From positions 7,474,472 to 7,538,471 of the forward strand of contig OX422193.1 in assembly GCA_949130485.1 (NCBI GenBank): a stretch of DNA of 64,000 bases, in the 5' to 3' direction. Both the position numbers and the translations under genes were made by a program. Origin of the DNA: Agelas oroides. Lineage: Eukaryota; Porifera; Demospongiae; Agelasida; Agelasidae. A model generated the notes under the pieces. That model had not been told where the DNA came from and made no database searches. It saw only the letters and a program-made list of their open reading frames with translations. Of the stretch, positions 35,766 to 46,430 are shown piece by piece (within the stretch, counting starts at the first letter, position 1; each line of letters begins with the position of its first letter).

Positions 35766-35812
35766 TTACTCTCTCAACTCTCCAGAAGTCTCTGGAGAGT
35801 TGAGAGTACTGG
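35766..35812. repeat. Perfect hairpin CTCTCAACTCTCCAGA
   Basis: CTCTCAACTCTCCAGA and TCTGGAGAGTTGAGAG enclose a loop of about four bases. Could be a small foldback or, on RNA, a terminator-like stem. No gene context supports either. Confidence 0.75.
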
Positions 35813-36115
35813 TATGTACACCACACCATGTATATATAGTGGCATCCAAAATTAATTAGTTTACTGGCTTTAGTTAGCTGCTAAGTACATGTCTATTGCC
35901 GGTACAATATAGACAGCTGGTTTCTGATGATGCCCTGCAGATAGTAGCTGCACAACTCTCTCCCACAGCAAAACACATAGCAGGAGTCACTGGTTTCTGA
36001 TATCCCGTGCAAGTTCCCATACCATTTCCCATCCATATGAAATAGTATTGGAACGAGAGTAGGACGAGGGCAAGACTTTGATTGGTCCGTTCAATCACCG
36101 CCCGCGCAAGTGGTG

Positions 36116-36127
36116 CAAGTATAAAAG
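36116..36127 (+). promoter_or_regulatory. TATA box of gene X
   Basis: AGTATAAAAG lies about 45 bp before the first candidate ATG and about 50 bp before a GTAAGT donor, typical spacing for a TATA-driven start with a very short first exon. Confidence 0.5.
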
Positions 36128-36146
36128 CAGTTCGCCGGTACATCTG

Positions 36147-38405
36147 ATGCTTTTGGAAGGAAGAGAAATGGAGAGTAAGTTGTTAAAGTTTATCTTTTGA
36201 AAACATTTAAACCTTCTGTATGTTGCGCGTGTTGATATAGGTTCCGGGAGATAAATCCCTTGGTTTTATCGTACTAGTAACCCTAGCACATATATTGTTG
36301 TATCGACTCTCCGTTTATAGATATAACCTTTCAAAATTTGTGCTGTAAGGCTGTTGTTTCTATGCTCTACGTAGGTGTGCATAGGGTTAATACTGTTCAA
36401 ATAAACAAACGTGTACCACCTGTATTTAGCATGAAATACTGCAACGGCTTGTTATACACCTCGCATATACTTTTGGCATATTGCTTGTTAGTGGTGTTAC
36501 GGTAATACGTGTTTCCCTGGAGAATGTGTGCCCCAAACACATTTCCCTAGTGATATCTGTTCCCCCGAAAATATATCACTGGCATATTTTGAACGTTACT
36601 TACAAATTTAGGCATCATCACATAGCTACAAGATGTCATATGCAATTATTTATTTAGGAACGCCAGTCAAAAGAACTTTCCAGTCGGTGGAGGAGCCGCC
36701 TACCAAACAGGACACTGCAGAAGATTACAAGTATGTTTTCTTGTTTGTTTGTTTGTTTTACGATCATTTTCCCGGTAAAGTTATTATACATGCCATGTAC
36801 TAAGGAATTTAGGTAGGCTACACAGTCATTTTTAGGTCTTTCTAAATGAGCCTACATACACCCGACAGTTAAGTACACAGATTAGGCAAATGTTTCATCA
36901 TCATGAGGCAAGCCTGAGTGAACAGCACACTGGTGACTCTTAGCTTGTTAGAGCACAGAAATCATGCATGTAGCTTTAGCAATCTGTTGTTTCTTGACAT
37001 GACTTGCAAGAAGCAGCTTTTAAAAGGTGTTGTATGCAGTATGCAGAGAATACAATGTAGCTTGTCAATATTGTCATCCAGCCATTTGTTGTTTTGAGAA
37101 GCTACTATAAAATATGGCCTATGGCATATGTGTTTCCACACATCTGGCCTCCAGTGTAGGTTACCCTTGTTCTTATGCTGGAATTACATCAAGGAGTTAG
37201 CCATTTGCATTCAGAGTGACCAACATACCCCAGAAACAATGAACGTCATCAAAAATCTTGGAGAGTGCATGGGGAGGGTGACAGCGCAGGTGATATTCAA
37301 GCAGTGGTTTGTAAGCACATCAGTGGAAAGGCAGCTGGAGGGCATGTTAAGGGTAAGTTTAATATTTAACAAGGTATTTGTTTCTTCAATGTGATAGTAT
37401 TACTGTGAAACAGCCTAGGAATGCAAAGTTAGAACCTGACAAACATCTTTAACTACTAGCATTACTTCTCCTTAGGACGCAACAAGTGACCAAGTCAAAG
37501 TGGGAATTCAGAAATTGCTCAACTACATAAAGCAGAGAATGTTGTAAGTGTCTGGCTATATCCTAATCATATTTGTACACTGTGTTCTAAGTACAAGCAA
37601 AACCCTCAGTATAACTGCATCAAGTTGAGCCACTTTTGTTGTGCCAGGATTGCTACTGGTTCACAGGATGGAAAGTAGACTTATGTTCAGAACAGCAAAG
37701 CCTGGGCCATTGACTGTGGTGGCCATCCTCCTATAGTATAGGTGTTGAGGTAGTCAGCAGGGGAGGATCTTGCCAAGAAGGGAGTGGTGTCATAAAATAT
37801 GGGAGCTGGATGCCACACCCACTCTAGCTTAGTCACTAAGTTTTAACAACTCATATTTGTGTACATAACTAACCATCATACTTTTGATCTCTTGTAGGGA
37901 CAAAAAGCACACACCTTTCACATGGGAAGAGGCGGAGTGCCCCCTACCACTTCTGATACCACCCCAGATGTGCACAGTCACCAACGCCACCACTACCACC
38001 ATCGCAAGTGGGGTGGGGTGGTAACCCCCCCCCCCCCCCCACCACCACAAGTGGGGTGGTAACCACAGCCCCCACCACTACCACCATCGCAAGTGGGTGG
38101 TAACCACAGCCACCACCACCACTACCACCACAAGTGGGGTGGTAACAGCCAGCACCAACATAATATCTGGGGTGGTGCCAGTAATGACACCACTTCTACC
38201 TATCCGAACCATCGATCATGAACTAGAGGAGTTGAAATCCCAAGAGAAAGACAGAAATACGAAAAGCAAAGGCAGCCGAATGAAACAGAAAGAATAGAAG
38301 CAGAAAAGGAGAGGTGTGCAGCACAAGCTACCAGATGTGCAGGCCCCTCCCAGTCAATCCAGCACCTCCTGACAATCCTGTCAGGGAACGGAAGAGAAGG
38401 GCAAG
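36147..38405 (+). CDS. Gene X, copy 1 (function unknown, probably damaged 3' end)
   Basis: Tentative exons: 36147-36174 (two in-frame ATGs, then GTAAGT), 36658-36729, one within 37150-37352 ending TTAAGG|GTAAGT, 37477-37544 and 37900 onward. Open stretches include KNLGECMGRVTAQVIFKQWF, SVERQLEGMLR, DATSDQVKVGIQKLLNYIKQ and DKKHTPFTWEEAECPLPLLI, all nearly identical in copy 2. The link from exon 2 to 3 is uncertain: copy 1 reads TTATGCTGG where copy 2 has a usable acceptor TTATGCAGG. In the last exon a run of about 15 C and a short Thr-codon minisatellite put a stop in frame. No recognisable domain. The copy ends at the duplication junction near 38405. Confidence 0.45.
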
Positions 38406-38472
38406 ATTAGGAAAACGTTTCGTCATCATGAGGCAAGCCTGAGTGAACAGCACACTGGTGACTCTTAGCTTG

Positions 38473-39140
38473 TTAAGCTGCGTTTACACGTAGCAATTTT
38501 TGTAAGCCGGTTTAGCTTAAGCCGGCTTGGAATCCAGATGCGATGCGTTTACACGAGAGGCATTAAGCTGGCTTGATTGTTTCATCGTGTAAACGCTAAG
38601 TGGTTTGTAATCTGATTAAAAGTCAGCGCTTTAAATAGAATTCAGCACGAGGAGAGAGAAACCGAGACGACATCGAGGGAGAACTCGACTTCCAATGCAT
38701 GCGCTACAAATTAGCCTTGTTACCAGGCCTTCCCACCGTCCATTTTTGATCGCTTCCAGTTTTTACATACTGGAAGCGATCAAAAACTGGACGATGGGAA
38801 GGCCTGGGAACGACGCTAATGCAAATCAGGTCTGTTCTAACTTCTTACCGCCTCAAAGGATCGAATAGTTCCATAGATTCATTGCGTCAAATCGTTATAC
38901 AGCAATTGCACAGACACAGAACCCGCTCAGCCGCCACTTAGTGTTTACACGCACCATGTGCGTGCCTAAACCGCATTGAAGCCGGCTTCAAACCACCCCC
39001 CCGGAAGTGGTTTGCGTACCGGTTTGGTAACCGGTTTCTAAATCGGTTTAGCGCGTTTACACCTGGGAGTTTCCAAACCGGTTCAATAGAAGCCGGCTTG
39101 GGAACCGGCTTAAGTGCTACGTGTAAACGCAGCTTAATTA
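38473..39140. mobile_element. Non-autonomous TIR transposon, ~660 bp
   Basis: Perfect terminal inverted repeats AGCTGCGTTTACACGTAGCA close the element. Repeated AAGCCGGCTT and AACCGGTTT motifs and several inner GTTTACAC inverted copies form a subterminal region. Flanks read TTAA on both sides (piggyBac-type), or TTA if three bases are counted (Harbinger-type). Copy 1 reads CTTGTTAGAGC at the site. A TAGCCTTG hairpin is nested at 38712-38819. No transposase frame. Confidence 0.85.
38712..38819. mobile_element. TAGCCTTG hairpin nested in the TIR transposon
   Basis: TAGCCTTGTTACCAGGCCTT and the inverted AAGGCCTGGGAACGACGCTA, with an inner arm GATCGCTTCCAGT paired with ACTGGAAGCGATC. Imperfect TACAAAT and TGCAAAT repeats flank it. 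The nesting shows it is the younger insertion. Confidence 0.8.
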
Positions 39141-39387
39141 GAGCACAGAAATCATGCATGTAGCTCTAGCAATCTGTTGTTTCTTGACATGATTTGCAAG
39201 AAGCAGCTTTTAAAAGGTGTTGTATGCAGTATGCAGAGAATACAATGTAGCTTGTCAATATTGTCATCCAGCCATTTGTTCTTTTTGTTGTTTTGAGAAG
39301 CTACTATAAAATATGGCCTATGGCATAAATTATGTGTTTCCACACATCTGGCCTCCAGTGTAGGTTACCCTTGTTCTTATGCAGGAA

Positions 39388-39556
39388 TTACATCAAGGAG
39401 TTAGCCATTTGCATTCAGAGTGACCAACCTACCCCAGAAACAATGAACGTCATCAAAAATCTTGGAGAGTGCATGGGGAGGGTGACAGCGCAGGTGATAT
39501 TCAAGCGGTGGTTTGTGAGCACATCAGTGGAAAGGCAACTGGAGGGCATGTTAAGG
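39388..39556 (+). CDS. Gene X copy 2, exon with KNLGECMGR
   Basis: Acceptor TTCTTATGCAG, then a frame with NYIKELAICIQSDQPTPETM and VIKNLGECMGRVTAQVIFKR, to TTAAGG|GTAAGT. Only three residues differ from copy 1 (Q to R, H to P, W to R at the border). No first exon or promoter is visible for copy 2, so it may only be transcribed through from copy 1. Confidence 0.5.
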
Positions 39557-39604
39557 GTAAGTTTAATATTTAACAAGGTATTTGTTTCTTCAATGTGATA
39601 GTAT

Positions 39605-39834
39605 TGTGGAAGGAATGCACTCTCCACGGTTTGCACATGCGCATAGGACTCAACACGTCATCACTACACGTGTTAGAACTCTGGAACATTCTAGAACATT
39701 CCTTTGTTTATGTATATATTCCAAATTGTCACTATATTAGTCAGTCGTTCGTTCAATCATTTTGTTGAGTTATTGTTGTTCAGGTGATTGCCAGTCATGT
39801 GTTGTGCCAGCTGCGTGATTTAACTCTGCCAACA
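39605..39834 (+). repeat. 5' LTR of the copia element (230 bp)
   Basis: Starts TG and ends CA. It differs from the 3' LTR at a handful of bases (for example GTCATC versus GTGACC and CAGTCG versus CCAGTA) and lacks its 44-bp insertion. A few percent divergence suggests an insertion that is old but not ancient. Confidence 0.95.
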
Positions 39835-39852
39835 GGTTATGGGCCCAGCACG
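39835..39852 (+). promoter_or_regulatory. Primer binding site: internal half-tRNA of initiator Met
   Basis: GGTTATGGGCCCAGCACG directly follows the LTR. Its reverse complement CGTGCTGGGCCCATAACC is the anticodon arm of eukaryotic initiator tRNA-Met, not its 3' end. Drosophila copia is known to prime with a 5' half of that tRNA, so this element very likely does the same. Confidence 0.88.
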
Positions 39853-39890
39853 AGGATGGCAGAATGGAAGATGAGCGCTAACTTAGTATT

Positions 39891-40620
39891 GTTCCACTGA
39901 ATGGGACAAATTACCCGACGTGGAAAGTCCAGTGCCGTATGGCCCTTGTGCATGACGGACTATGGGGGATCGTTTCTGGAACCGAGACTGAACCAACAGA
40001 AGGTGGTGACTGCCGTTCGAACTTCCTTGCTAGACGAGACCGCGCGCTGGCTACTATTGTCCTAGCAGTTGAACCGTCATTACTGTATTTGATAGGAGAC
40101 CCCGAAGACCCTGTTGCTGTTTGACAGAAGCTACAGAATCAGTTCCAAAAGAAGACATGGGCCCATAAATGAGCCCTTCGACGTCGACTACACTCGTTAC
40201 AGTTGAGAGAGGGAGAGTCTGTTCAAGATCATATCAAGGCCATGACTGAACTGCTTAACGAACTGGCTATAGTAGGAGATGCGATAGAGGAGGAGGACAG
40301 AGTTGTGTATTTGCTGGCTAGTTTGCCTGACTTGTACAACACGCTTGTTACCGCTCTGGAAGCTCATGAAGAAGTCCCTAAGATGGAGGTCGTTACTGAA
40401 AGGCTGTTGTATGCTGAGAGGAAACAGAAAGAAAAATCAAGCCCTGACTCCAGTGGAGATAAGGCAATGATGACCAAATGACACTTCAAAGGTAGAGGTC
40501 CACAGTGCCACTATTGCAAGAAGTATGGACATATTCAGAAGAACTGCATTGAACGCATCAAGGCTGAAGAAAAGGGTAAACAGGGAGGATCCGAAACACT
40601 GAAAGGGAAGAAGTCAGAGG
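39891..40620 (+). pseudogene. copia gag region with CCHC knuckle
   Basis: One frame from about 39891, with NYPTWKVQCRMALV, a WGIV segment and LYNTLVTALEAHEE, is interrupted by TGA at 40122, 40170 and 40479. The zinc knuckle CHYCKKYGHIQKNC (C-x2-C-x4-H-x4-C) is at about 40506-40547. All pieces stay in the same frame, so damage in gag is by point changes only. Confidence 0.9.
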
Positions 40621-40640
40621 CCAACCAAGTAGGGCTGGTT

Positions 40641-43600
40641 ATGCGCCATGTTCTCGGAGTAAGGGAGCCTACACAGAACTGGATTGTAGACTCTGGAGCT
40701 ACCTGTCATATCTGCAACTCCAAAGAGCTGTTTGAGGATCTTCATCCTCTGTTGAGGCCTCAAAAGGTTACCCTAGGTGACGGTCATACCCTGGAAGCGA
40801 TTGGTACAGGTGCCGTGGAGGTGAAACTGAAACTACCTGGTGAGGAGTCAAAGATCGGAAGACTGAACAAAGTCCTCTACGTGCCTACCCTGGCCTACAA
40901 TCTACTGAGTATAGCAAAAGCCACTGAAGCTGGGAAGGTGATCACGTTTGGTGAAACACAAGGAGAAGTCATCGATGGTCAAGGAGAAGTTGTTGCTGTC
41001 GCGTAGAAAGCCGGGAGTTTGTATTACCTCAATTGTGAGCCACTGTATAACCAACAGATCAACTCAGCGAGTCATCAATCCAAGGGGAATCTGTGGCACC
41101 GAAGATTTGGTCATTTGGGAGAGAGAAGCCTAGGTATGCTGAAGAAAGGTGGGTTGGTCAACGGTTTTGACTATGACACCTCAAAAAAGAGATTGACTTT
41201 TGTGAGTCCTGTGTGAGTGGAAAGATTCATCGAAGTTCCTTTCCGAAACCTGGTTGAGAAAGAGCTGAAGAACCATTGGGCCTTGTTCACAGTGATCTGT
41301 GTGTGGCAAGATCAGCTCGCCATCAATTAGTCATGCCGAATACTTCGTCGTATTCATCGATGACAAGACACACTATGTGTGGATTTATGTGGTCAAGCAC
41401 AAGCATGAAGTTTTCCACAAGTTCGTGGAATGGAAGTCTCTTGTCGAGAAGTCATCTGGTTACAAAGTGAAAAGGTTGCGAACCGTCAACAGAGGTGAAT
41501 ACACATCCATTGAGTTCGAAAGCTATCTCAAGAGGGAAGGCATAGAGCATCAGTACACCATTCCAAAGACACTGGAGCAAAACAGAGTAGCTGAAAGAAT
41601 GAATCAAACATTAGTGGAAACTGTTTGGACGATGCTTGCTGACTCGAGGCTACCGCACAGGTTTTGGGCTGAAGCTCTACCTACAGCAGCGTACCTGATC
41701 AACCGAAGTCCTACGAAAACCCTCGGTGACAAGACCCCATTTGAAGCCTGGTACGGGAAGAAACCCAATGTCAACCACTTACGAGCGTTTGGGTGTTCAG
41801 TATACATCCACGTCCCAAAAGATGAGAGGAAGAAACTGGATCCCAAAGCAAAGAAGTGCATTTTCTTGGGGTACGGTACCTCAAGGAAGGGCTACCGTCT
41901 TTACGACCAGAAGACATCAAGTATCATCCACAGTTGTGACGTTGTCTTCAGTGAATCCTCAAGGGGATATGGATGTGAAGAAGAGAAACGACTCATCCAA
42001 GTAGAAAACTTCACTGAAGAGGAACCAGAGGCACCAGAACCTGAAGAAGACTCGAGCCGAGTCGAGTCTGGAGGTGACTCAAGTGAACCCAAAAGAGATG
42101 ATAATTTAAGAGAACCTGACAGGGAAGACTCCATGGATCTTCCAGTTCCTCGAAGAACATCCACCAGAGTAATCCAGAGACCTGACTACTATGGTGTTCG
42201 GGTCTACACAGCTGCTGAGCTACAGAAGGAGCCACAAACAGTGAACGAAGCTCTAAATTGTTCAGAAAAGGAGCAATGGGAAGCTGCAATGCAGAAGGAG
42301 ATGGATTCTATCTACTCCAATAACGTATGGGATCTTGTGGAGCTACCCGAAAACAGAAAACCGATTTGAAGCAAGTGGGTATTCAAGAAGAAAACCAAGG
42401 CATGTAGACGGATCAATTGAGCGATACAAAGCTCGGTTAGTTGCTCAGGGTTTTTCTCAGAATCAAGGTCTAGACTACGACGAAACTTTCAGTCCAGTCA
42501 TCAGATTCGAATCCTTTCGTAACCTGGTTGCAGTTGCAGTCCAAAAACGTCTCAAGCTTCATCAGCTAGATATCACTGCGGTATTTCTTAATGGACATCT
42601 GGAAGATGAGGTGTTCATGAAGCAACCGGAAGGTTTTGTGGTGGAAGGGAAAGAACACTTGGTCTGCAGGTTGAAACAGAGTTTGTATGGTCTGAAGCAA
42701 TCTCACAGATGTTGGAACTCCACACTGGATGCTCATCTGAAGGATATGGGATATGTTCAATCCACAAATGACCCTTGCATCTATACTTTGTCACATTGTC
42801 TATCATTGGAGTGTATGTCGACGACTTTGTGATCACAGGAGAAAGCTCAGGAAGAATCGAGCAAGTGAAGACAGCACTGGCCCAGAAGTTCGATGTGAAA
42901 GACCTCGGTGAGCTGCACTACTTCCTTGGAGTGCAGGTCATTCAGGATCACGAAAGGGGCACGGTCTGGATTGGTCAACCAACCTTCACTGAATCTGTTC
43001 TCCAAAAGTATGGTATGAATGAAGCCAAGCCGATCAAAACTCCAGTCAATGTGAACTCCAAGCTGTTGAAAGCATCAGAAGAGTGTGAGCTTGTTGATCA
43101 AAGCTTGTATCAGTCAGCAGTCGGAAGCCTCCTTTATCTGGCTACAAGAACATGTTCCGACATTGTGTTTGCTTTCAACAATGTTGCTTGTTTTTGCTCC
43201 AAGCCAACCCAACAACACTGGATGGCTGTGAAACGAATATTCAGATATCTCAGAGGGACGACTCATTTTGGACTGCTCTACTCTAAAGGAGCTGAAACAG
43301 ATGCTCTGATTGGTTACTCTGACACAGATTGGGGAAGTGACTGTAATGACTGCAGGTCTACCACTGTATACCTATTCCAGATTGGAGGCACTGCGGTAAT
43401 ACCCAGAGTCAAAAGCAATCATGCGTTGCTCTGTCTACTGCGGAAGCTGAGTACATGGCTCTCTCAAGTACAGCTCAGGAAGCAGTCTGGATGAGAGAAC
43501 TCAACTCAGATTTAGGGAATCAGCAATCTCAACCAACCTTAATATTTGAGGACAATCAGTCTTCTATATCGATGTCCAAAAATCCTCAGTTTCATGGAAG

Positions 43601-43775
43601 ATCGAAACATATCAAGATCAAATATCACTTTATTCGAGAGCAAGTCAGTAATAGCAAGATTCTTCTCAAGTATTGCCCAACCAAAGACATGCTAGCAGAT
43701 TTATTCACTAAAGGAATTGGATCTGAGAAATTCGAAAGGCTTAGAAGATTATGTGGAATGTGCAATCAAGTGTCG
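40641..43775 (+). pseudogene. copia pol region: protease, integrase, reverse transcriptase, RNase H
   Basis: Protease motif IVDSGAT is at about 40685. The integrase zinc-binding segment (WHRRFGH, then CESC) is at 41090-41215, with a frameshift between its His and Cys pairs and a TAG at 41004. The catalytic core has HSDLCG and VAERMNQTL, but the usual S/T-D-N-G-G-E block reads TVNRGE, so the second catalytic Asp is lost. Reverse transcriptase is at about 42390-42830 with LDITAVFLNG and YVDD (42814-42825). RNase H is at about 43310-43640 with SDTDWGSD. Frame changes near 41187, 42395, 42795 and 43410 and several stops break it. Confidence 0.93.
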
Positions 43776-43783
43776 AGAAGGAA

Positions 43784-44057
43784 TGTGGAAGGAATGCACT
43801 CTCCACGGTTTGCACATGCGCATAGGACTCAACACGTGACCACTACACGTGTTAGAACTCTGGAACATTCTAGAACATTCCTTTGTTTATGTATACTACG
43901 CCTTGTGTAGGGACTTAAAAATAAATTGAAATTGAAATATATTCCCAATTGTCACTATATTAGCCAGTAGTTCGTTCAATCATTTTGTTGAGTTATTGTT
44001 GTTCAGGTGATTGCCAGTCATGTGTTGTGCCAGCTGCATTATTTAACTCTGCCAACA
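43784..44057 (+). repeat. 3' LTR of the copia element (274 bp, with 44-bp insertion)
   Basis: Matches the 5' LTR except for about 44 bp near 43895-43938 containing GGGACTTAAAAATAAATTG and a TTGAAATTGAAA tail. TATA occurs on both sides of the extra piece. It looks like a tiny secondary insertion into this LTR. Confidence 0.92.
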
Positions 44058-44136
44058 AGTATTACTGTGAAACAGCCTAGGAATGCAAAGTTAGAACTTG
44101 ACAAACATCTTTAACTACTAGCATTACTTCTCCTTA

Positions 44137-45481
44137 GGACGCAATAAGTGACCAAGTCAAAGTGGGAATTCAGAAACTGCTCAACTACATAAAGCAGAGA
44201 ATGGTGTAAGTGTCTGGCTATATCCTAATCATATTTGTACACTGTGTTCTAGTACAAGCAAAACCCTCAGTATAACTGCATCAAGTTGAGCCACTTTTGT
44301 TGTGCCAGGATTGCTACTGGTTCACAGGATAGAAAGTAGACTTATGTTCAGAACAGCAAAGCCTGGGCCATTGACTGTGGTGGCCATCCTCCTCAAGTAC
44401 AGGTATTGAGTTAGTCAGCAGGGGCGGATCTAGCCAAGAAGAAGGGAGTGGTGTCATAAAATTTGGGAGCTGGATGCCACACCCACTCTAGCTTAGTCAC
44501 TAAGTTTTAACAACTCCTGACGTTGTTGGTTTCAGATTGCCCAGCCACCAGACAAGTTTATTTACTATACATGCACACAACGTGGTACTAGGCTGAAGGG
44601 CTCTAAGAGCTTTGCACTCACATAAATTCAATATTGTCTTTGGGGGAACAAAATATGAATTAAGGCCTAGTTTTATTTTATCAAACCATAATTAACATAC
44701 TATATTTATAAGAACTCCTCCCATGGAGGGGACATTTTATGTGGTCTCCCAACTTAAATAACAGTTCTCCATAAATAAGAACAGTGTACATTTCACAGAG
44801 TAAACATTTTATCTGGCATATTTGTGTACATAACTAACCATTATACTTTTGATCTCTTGTAGGGACAAAAAGCACACACCTTTCACATGGGAAAAGGAGG
44901 AGTGCCCCCTACCACTTCTGATACCACCCCAGAAGTGCACAGCCACCAACGCCACCACTACCACCACCACGAGTGGGGTGGTAACCACAGCCCCCCCCCC
45001 CCCCCACCACCACCACCATCGCAAGTTGTGTGGTAACCACACCCCCACCACCACCATTGCAGGTGGGGTGGTAACCACAGCCCCCACCACCACCACCACC
45101 ACGAGTGGGGTGGTAACCACAACCCCCACCACCACCACCACAAGTGGGGTGGTAACCACAACCCCCACCACCACCACCACCACACGTGGGGTGGTAACCA
45201 CAGCCCCCAGCACCACCACCACAAGTGGGGTGGTAACAGCCAGCACCAACATGACATCTGGGGTGGTACCAGTAATGACACCACTTCTACCAATCCAAAC
45301 TATGGATCATGAACTAGAAAAGTTAAAATATGTCCTGAAATCCCAAGAGAAAGGAAGACAGAAATACGAAAAGCAAAGGCAGCCGAATGAAAAAGAAAGA
45401 ATAGAAGCAGAAAAGGAGAGGTGTGCAGCACAAGCTACCAGATGTGCGGGCCCCCTCCCAGTCATTCCCAGCACCTCCTGA
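44137..45481 (+). CDS. Gene X copy 2, downstream exons with Thr-rich coding minisatellite
   Basis: Exon 44140-44206 (DATSDQVKVGIQKLLNYIKQ, then GTAAGT) and an exon from about 44863 (DKKHTPFTWEKEECPLPLLI). The latter runs into six or so imperfect TTTTTTSGVVTTAP repeats and a charged helix (KSQEKGRQKYEKQRQPNEKE), then TGA at 45479. A run of about 17 C at 44990-45006 lies in the frame and shifts the repeat read-out there. The product looks low complexity with a charged C-terminus. No known family. Confidence 0.5.
44516..44818. other. ~300-bp insertion specific to duplicate 2
   Basis: Copy 1 joins TTTTAACAACTC directly to ATATTTGTGTACATAAC, while copy 2 has about 300 AT-rich bases between. No terminal inverted repeats, tail or coding potential seen. 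A deletion in copy 1 is equally possible. Confidence 0.6.
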
Positions 45482-45749
45482 CAATCCTGTCAGGGAATGG
45501 AAGAGAAGGGCATGTGAGAAGGTGCTGGTGTTGAAGGCCCCACCAGGAAGGGCGCCCTTGTGTAAAGCAACTTCTAAAAATAAGTACAGTTGTTTTGACC
45601 CAAACTGTAATTACAAAGACAGAACTTTTAGACTAGATACTTACATTCGACATCTTAAAACTACACATCATTTTAAAATTATCATTTTGATGTTAATCAT
45701 TCTGTATCAGTTAGAAATATTGACCTACCAAGAAAATCACAATGATTAG
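45423..45749 (+). CDS. Possible C2H2 zinc-finger frame at the 3' end of gene X
   Basis: A frame offset by +1 from the Thr-rich exon encodes YSCFDPNCNYKDRTFRLDTY, then IRHLKTTH: C-x4-C, then H-x4-H with typical finger spacing. It overlaps the end of the Thr-rich frame, so a slip in the C run or an unseen splice would join them. Copy 1 is cut off before this finger. Confidence 0.4.
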   Translation: MQHKLPDVRAPSQSFPAPPDNPVREWKRRACEKVLVLKAPPGRAPLCKATSKNKYSCFDPNCNYKDRTFRLDTYIRHLKTTHHFKIIILMLIILYQLEILTYQENHND

Positions 45750-46378
45750 ACTGCCGAATTGATTGCTTCATTTGATTGGTTACTCAGAACGGTTAAGGCA
45801 TAAAAAGCAGCCTTAAAAAGGTTTACTGTTTCATGCCACTGTGTTTCTGTTAGACAATGACCAGTAGTAATAGTGGCTACAGTCAGTACAGTGGCTTAGC
45901 TCTCAGGCTACGTCTTCAGTTCCACATATTGCTGTATTGCTTGTTTATAGGAGCACAGCTGTGGTTAATTAGTTGCAACAAATTGTTTTGGGAAGCATCA
46001 TTGTTATCATTGTTACAAACCCCATGTTCATACTGCCATGGTTCATGAGATAGTTACAGTTATGTAAAAAGTTGATGGGTGTATGATTTATATGTACATA
46101 GGCTGCCTTAAGGTGGGGATCACTCACACTGGATTCAAGCCGACCACGCTAGACTCGAAACTCCAAGATGGAAGACTGTCCCACGCACTTTTGGTGTTTG
46201 GTTAATTACATCATAGACGCGATCGACAGAAGGCCGGGCAATGGGGGAACACCTCAACCATGTCAAACATGGACAGTGCCTACCCTTCATGAACCACTTT
46301 GGATGAGTACAGCAATTCAATACACTAGCTAGATAAAAAGGTGCGTAAACCATGGTAAACATTACACCACATTAACAT

Positions 46379-46430
46379 ATAGTCTCGCAAGCCACACCCT
46401 CTGTGAAGGGTGTGGCTTGCAAGACTAAAG
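46379..46430. repeat. Hairpin AGTCTCGCAAGCCACACCCT
   Basis: AGTCTCGCAAGCCACACCCT and AGGGTGTGGCTTGCAAGACT surround a short loop. A related, looser copy is at 62691-62746 (AGTCACACAAGCC, GGTGTGGCTTGCGTGACTA), so this is a second hairpin family. Confidence 0.85.

Larger units (their letters stand above)
39605..44057 (+). mobile_element. Ty1/copia LTR retrotransposon, inactivated
   Basis: A 4453-bp element with LTRs at 39605-39834 and 43784-44057, both starting TGTGGAAGG and ending CTGCCAACA. A 5-bp duplication AGTAT lies at 39600-39604 and 44058-44062. Gene X copy 1 has the unfilled site (GATAGTATTACTGTG). Domain order gag, protease, integrase, reverse transcriptase, RNase H is copia-type. At least six in-frame stops and four frameshifts, plus an altered integrase residue, mean it cannot move by itself. 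The purine tract before the 3' LTR is GAGAAGGAA. Confidence 0.97.
38406..45510 (+). repeat. Second copy of a tandem duplication (unit 36882-38405)
   Basis: From TTAGGAAAACGTTTCGTCAT onward the sequence repeats 36882-38405 (ATCATGAGGCAAGCCTGAGT, GAACAGCACACTGGTGACTC). It is expanded by three insertions relative to copy 1: a TIR element 38476-39137, a copia retrotransposon 39605-44057 and about 300 bp at 44516-44818. Copy 1 is therefore an internal empty-site control. Confidence 0.9.

Noticed and set aside
39605..44057. Active retrotransposon
   Set aside because: Several stops, frame changes and a lost integrase acidic residue show it is inactive.
44809..45293. Trp/Pro-rich minus-strand frames at 44.8-45.3 kb
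   Set aside because: Antisense of the Thr-rich minisatellite of gene X. The sense strand has conserved splice sites and matches copy 1.
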